Assembly (NCBI GenBank): GCA_031385545.1
Contig: JANNBN010000166.1
Coordinates: 1-64,000 of the forward strand
DNA length: 64,000 nt
Reading direction: 5' to 3'
Origin: JANNBN01 sp031385545
GTDB taxonomy: Bacteria > Actinomycetota > Acidimicrobiia > Acidimicrobiales > JANYDT01
Part shown: one piece after another, positions 60,677 through 64,000 of the stretch
How positions within the stretch are numbered: position 1 is the stretch's first letter
How the letters are laid out: each line of letters opens with the position of its first letter
Made by a program: the position numbers and the translations under genes
The notes under the pieces: model-generated
Database searches by the model: none
The model's input: only the letters and a program-made list of their open reading frames with translations
Told to the model about the DNA's origin: nothing

Positions 60677-61747
60677 GTGACGGATCGAACACTACGACCC
60701 CGCATCGCTGCGGAGCCGACAACTGACGCATACGCAGGGTCTCGGAGACCCGCGAGCCCGGTGACGCCCGCCAACGAACTGGCCCGGGAAACATCCCATG
60801 AACAGCGGGCATGGTTTCATCGGGGGAGCGACCTGTCCGAAGTGGCGTCGTTGGTTCGATCCCTGTACGTCGGACCGTCCCTCGCGGAACGTTCGCTCCC
60901 GGCGAGCGGCTCACACTCCAGCGTCGCTCTGGCTTCCGGTGGGGTGATCGATCTGACCGTTACCCGAACCGAACTGCTCAACGGGTCGAGCGAGGTGACT
61001 CCCCATTCACCGCGGGTCGGCGATACGAACCACCGGGTTGCCAGCCAACTACCCCTCGACACCACCGAATCGACCGAGTCACAGCTGGTTCGTCGACTTC
61101 GTACCGCTGACTTCGTGGTGCTTCCGAACAACGACCTCGGCTACCGGGCACTCAAGCGACTGATCGATGTGGTCGGCGCGGCCCTGCTCCTGCTCTGTTC
61201 GCTGCCGTTGTTCCTCGCGCTCGTCGTGTTGATCCGCCTCGACTCTCCCGGGCCAGCGATCTTCCGCCAGACACGCGTCACCCGCAACGGGCGCCACTTC
61301 ACGTTCCTGAAGTTCCGCACCATGTACGCCGACGCCCGTGATCGGTTTCCCGAGCACTACCGGTTCGAGGCAAGCCACGATGCGGGCGACGTGTACTACA
61401 AGCTCGCCGACGACCCGCGCAACACCCGAGTCGGTCGATGGCTGCGGCGCACGACCCTGGACGAACTGCCGAACCTACTGAACGTGCTCAAGGGCGATAT
61501 CAGCCTGGTCGGTCCGCGGCCCGACCTTCCGGAGCTGGTCCGCTTCTACAGCGACCTCGAGCTGTCGTGCCTGCTCACGAAGGCGGGGATGACCGGCTCT
61601 GCGCAGACCCGCGGCCGCAGCCTGCTCACGATGAAGGAGCGGCTGCGGGTGGACCTGTTCTATGTCTCGCATCAGAGCACGTGGCTGGATTTGAAGCTGA
61701 TGGCCCGCACGGCCTTGGTGGTCGTGCTCGGACGGGGCGCATTCTGA
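60677..61747 (+). CDS. Polyprenyl-phosphate sugar-1-phosphate transferase (phosphoglycosyl transferase)
   Basis: 356 residues from GTG 60677 with GGAGGG five bases upstream. Residues 1-150 are Ser/Thr-rich, without fold motif and probably disordered. Then YRALKRLIDVVGAALLLLC gives the re-entrant membrane helix, PAIFRQTRVTRNGRHFTFLKFRTM and TTLDELPNLLNVLKGDISLVGPRP the catalytic domain of the WbaP/bacterial sugar transferase family. It starts lipid-linked glycan synthesis. Four predicted membrane helices of WbaP are absent, so it is a short-form enzyme. Overlaps the next gene by one base. Confidence 0.92.
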   Translation: MTDRTLRPRIAAEPTTDAYAGSRRPASPVTPANELARETSHEQRAWFHRGSDLSEVASLVRSLYVGPSLAERSLPASGSHSSVALASGGVIDLTVTRTELLNGSSEVTPHSPRVGDTNHRVASQLPLDTTESTESQLVRRLRTADFVVLPNNDLGYRALKRLIDVVGAALLLLCSLPLFLALVVLIRLDSPGPAIFRQTRVTRNGRHFTFLKFRTMYADARDRFPEHYRFEASHDAGDVYYKLADDPRNTRVGRWLRRTTLDELPNLLNVLKGDISLVGPRPDLPELVRFYSDLELSCLLTKAGMTGSAQTRGRSLLTMKERLRVDLFYVSHQSTWLDLKLMARTALVVVLGRGAF

Positions 61748-62721
61748 TGACCTCTTCGGGGATCGCCAGCCCCATCGAGCGAGACGACGCCTTTGACGAA
61801 CTCGACACTGTCGCAGTCATCGTGGTCACCTACAACTCAGGTCATGACGTGCTGGCAAGCCTGCGCTCCGTGCAGCGCTCGACCCGTCGGAACAAGCACG
61901 TGGTCGTGGTCGACAACAACTCGACGGACGGCATTCCTGACCTCATAGTCACAGAGTTTCCAGATGCCAAGTTGATTCGCGTTGCGCAGAACGTCGGCTT
62001 CGCGACCGCGGCCAACATCGGGATGGCTGCCACAAGCACGCCCTACGTCCTTGTCCTCAACCCGGACACGGTGATCACCCCGGGTGCGGTCGACTCGCTG
62101 ATCGGCTTCGCCGCCGCGCACCCCACCGTTGGTGTCATTGCCCCGCTCCTGTTGTTCCCGGACGGCCGCAACCAGGGCACGGCCCGACGGTTCCCGACCG
62201 CCGCCGCCGGTGTCTTCGGACGCCGATCGCCCGTCACGCGGCTGTTCCCGAACAACCGTTGGTCCAGTCGGTTCCTTTCCGGTCGCGATATGAAGCCGGG
62301 AGATCCGCCATTCCAATGTGACTGGGTTTCGGGGGCGTGCATGCTCGTCCCACGAAGCGCGATCGACGCAGTCGGCATGTTCGACACCCGCTATTTCCTG
62401 TTCTGGGAAGACGCCGACTGGTGTGCACGGATGGCGGCTCAGGGCTTCGAAGTGTGGACCGTTCCCGAGGCTGTCGTTGTGCACAGCGAGGGTGGAAGCA
62501 GGCGTGGTTGGCCGACACCGGTCGTGAAGCACTTTCACCGCGGGGCGTACCTGTACTGGAAGACCCATTCGGCACCCCAATGGTGGAACCCGTTCCGATG
62601 GGCTGCTGCCGGACTGCTCATTGCACGCGCAGCGCTCATCAGCCTTCCCAACTCAAAACTCTTCGCCACCGCCAGATCCGTCGGCCTTGTGACCGGGCCG
62701 ACACCGGAGACAACACGATGA
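61747..62721 (+). CDS. GT2 family glycosyltransferase (rhamnosyltransferase-like)
   Basis: 324 residues from ATG 61747 (TGATG with the previous stop). VAVIVVTYNSGHDVLASLRS, VVVDNNSTDGI, VLVLNPDTVI and FLFWEDADWCARMAAQG are GT2 motifs of the RfbN/WbbL-like branch, with the ED pair as catalytic base region. It probably adds the second sugar to the lipid-linked product of the upstream transferase. Confidence 0.92.
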   Translation: MTSSGIASPIERDDAFDELDTVAVIVVTYNSGHDVLASLRSVQRSTRRNKHVVVVDNNSTDGIPDLIVTEFPDAKLIRVAQNVGFATAANIGMAATSTPYVLVLNPDTVITPGAVDSLIGFAAAHPTVGVIAPLLLFPDGRNQGTARRFPTAAAGVFGRRSPVTRLFPNNRWSSRFLSGRDMKPGDPPFQCDWVSGACMLVPRSAIDAVGMFDTRYFLFWEDADWCARMAAQGFEVWTVPEAVVVHSEGGSRRGWPTPVVKHFHRGAYLYWKTHSAPQWWNPFRWAAAGLLIARAALISLPNSKLFATARSVGLVTGPTPETTR

Positions 62722-64000
62722 CACCTACCCCAAGCCCGTTCCGCCACTGGTGGAGATCACTCGTCGTCGGGGTTCTTGGCGGCGCGTTGGCGTACACGGC
62801 ATCGTTCGCCGTGAGTGATACCTACGCGTCCGGAACGCGACTCCTCATCAGGGGCCGGGAAGCGTCATTCCTCACCGATACGGCAGAGAGTGTTTCCAAC
62901 CAGCCCGGCATCGTTGACGCCAGCTTTGCCAAAACGCTGGGAGCAACTCAGGCCGGGTTGGTGACCAGTCGACAGATGGCTGAGGTCATCGTGGCGGATC
63001 TCAAACTCGACCAGGTACCACCGCGTGACCAGGGACTGCTGACGAAGACCCTGCGCCAGGGAATGGTCGTTTACGCGAAGTCAAAGGCGTACCTGAAGCA
63101 CGGGTTCTACAAAAAGCCGACCAGACACGAGCAAGCGATCAAAGACGTCCAGACGGGCCTCGGGGCCCAAGCGCTCGAAAACTCGTACGTACTTGAAATT
63201 GTAGCCACGGCGGAGACCCCCGAGGGCGCTCGGGACATCGCCGACACAGCCGCAGATCGACTGATCGAGCTCAGCGCAGAACGAGCAAAGACGGATGCCG
63301 AGCGGTACGCGGAAGGTCTCCGCCTGCAACTCGAGGCCGCGGAACTCGACTCCCAGTCTGCCGCCGAGGCAATCGGTGCTCTGAAGACAAAGCGCGGCAT
63401 AGCCAGCATCGACACGGAGTTGGCGCTCGACGTGACCACACAGGTCGAACTTCGGTCCGATGCAGCGAAGAACGAGGTGGCACTTGCCGGCACCCGTGCA
63501 GAGCTGGCGTCGCTCGAGCGTTCGCTGGCTGCCGTCAAGCCAACGCAGGACGGCGAGCAAACCATCAAGACCGGAAGGTCGGAGACCAAGATCGTCTCGA
63601 ACCAGCCGAGTTCGGTGTACCAGCAGTTGGTCCAACAGCGCGACGCTGCAAAGGCGCGGCTGGCCCAGCTGACAGCCGAACAGGCCGCCCTTTCCCGCCA
63701 ACTCGGTGCCACCAACCAAACAGAACTCAACGCCGATCAGGCCGCGCTCCTGCCCGCTCAGGAACGCCTCGCAATCGCGCAGCAGCGCCGTGCGGAACTT
63801 TCGCAGAAGTACGCCGAGGCCCGCGCCAACGCTGTCCGGCCTGGTGTCGAACTCTCCCGCGTCGACACCGCAGCGGTGCCTGACTACCCAATCGGGCCAA
63901 AGCGTTACCTCTACCTCGCTCTCGGGCTCTTACTGGGCGCGCTCGCTGGGTGGGGACTCACCACCCTGGCTCCTCGACGTCGCACCGGCCCGAGTGGGTC
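62718..64000 (+). CDS. Wzz/Wzc-like polysaccharide chain-length regulator (partial)
   Basis: At least 427 residues from ATG 62718 (ATGA overlap), running off the right edge. A first helix (SLVVGVLGGALAYTASFAV) near residue 15 and a second one (LYLALGLLLGALAGWGLTTL) near 400 flank a long coiled-coil outer domain (LRLQLEAAELDSQSAAEAIG, VALAGTRAELASLERSL). PDYPIGPKRYLY before helix two is the typical Pro-rich motif of Wzz proteins. Whether a tyrosine kinase domain follows cannot be seen. Confidence 0.88.
   Translation, partial: MTPTPSPFRHWWRSLVVGVLGGALAYTASFAVSDTYASGTRLLIRGREASFLTDTAESVSNQPGIVDASFAKTLGATQAGLVTSRQMAEVIVADLKLDQVPPRDQGLLTKTLRQGMVVYAKSKAYLKHGFYKKPTRHEQAIKDVQTGLGAQALENSYVLEIVATAETPEGARDIADTAADRLIELSAERAKTDAERYAEGLRLQLEAAELDSQSAAEAIGALKTKRGIASIDTELALDVTTQVELRSDAAKNEVALAGTRAELASLERSLAAVKPTQDGEQTIKTGRSETKIVSNQPSSVYQQLVQQRDAAKARLAQLTAEQAALSRQLGATNQTELNADQAALLPAQERLAIAQQRRAELSQKYAEARANAVRPGVELSRVDTAAVPDYPIGPKRYLYLALGLLLGALAGWGLTTLAPRRRTGPSG

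Noticed and set aside
60810..60880. tRNA-like stretch containing GGTTCGATCCC
   Set aside because: Flanking bases do not form a T-stem, acceptor or anticodon arm; it lies inside the phosphoglycosyl transferase gene.

Overview
The window looks like chromosome from a high-GC actinobacterium, most likely of the Acidimicrobiia type. Support comes from the fhaA-fhaB-pstP-rodA-pbpA-PASTA kinase cluster with crgA, a pair of TrkA proteins beside an OB-fold gene, an F420-type luciferase-like oxidoreductase, many GTG starts, and a tRNA without encoded CCA. The class-level call is inference; the phylum-level call is firm. No phage, transposase or CRISPR array is visible.

Layout. 1-15.7 kb is a surface polysaccharide locus: a Wzm/Wzt-type ABC exporter, two giant chimeric glycosyltransferases (GT4+GT2, one with a C-terminal methyltransferase), GT-C-like membrane proteins, a GT4, two methyltransferases sharing an unusual C-terminal tail, a Tat-exported surface protein and a DegT sugar aminotransferase. 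15.7-17.1 kb is a small accessory patch with a putative ATPase remnant and a predicted nucleotidyltransferase toxin-antitoxin pair behind a perfect 11-bp inverted repeat. 17.2-21.0 kb carries potassium transport and regulation (Kup, OB-fold protein, two TrkA). 21.0-27.2 kb holds a GT4-methyltransferase-terpenoid-cyclase-like operon, a repeat-rich membrane protein, an M1-type peptidase and an unknown protein. 27.3-35.1 kb is a sucrose module (amylosucrase, LacI regulator, fructokinase-like PfkB), followed in the same direction by a TyrA-PheA fusion and LarC. 35.2-39.1 kb has an F420-type oxidoreductase, GluQ-RS, DusB and Maf. 39.1-47.2 kb holds a secreted Ig-like protein, two GT-C membrane transferases, a truncated EAL domain, a hexapeptide acyltransferase coupled to an adenylating enzyme with carrier domain, and a GT4 with coiled coil. 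47.3-50.3 kb is an XhoI/PaeR7I-type restriction-modification pair next to tRNA-Leu(CAG). 50.4-58.8 kb is the cell-wall growth and signalling cluster. 58.8-64 kb has a small zinc-ribbon membrane protein, a thiolase, and the start of a second polysaccharide locus (phosphoglycosyl transferase, GT2, Wzz-like protein running off the edge).

Most notable. The only PASTA 'kinase' of the cell-wall cluster has lost the catalytic Asp and Asn (HGGLRPDL where HRDxKPxN is expected), although the PP2C phosphatase and both FHA proteins look intact. Two intergenic regions 12 kb apart (24260-24385, 36152-36268) carry the same CCAACGTTGG-rich folded element. Other leads are a 28-bp near-palindrome and a helically phased TTGCA array between the amylosucrase and lacI genes, a 20-bp direct repeat before the phosphoglycosyl transferase, a three-part TyrA-unknown-PDT fusion, and a shared SETW...TQP tail on two polysaccharide methyltransferases.
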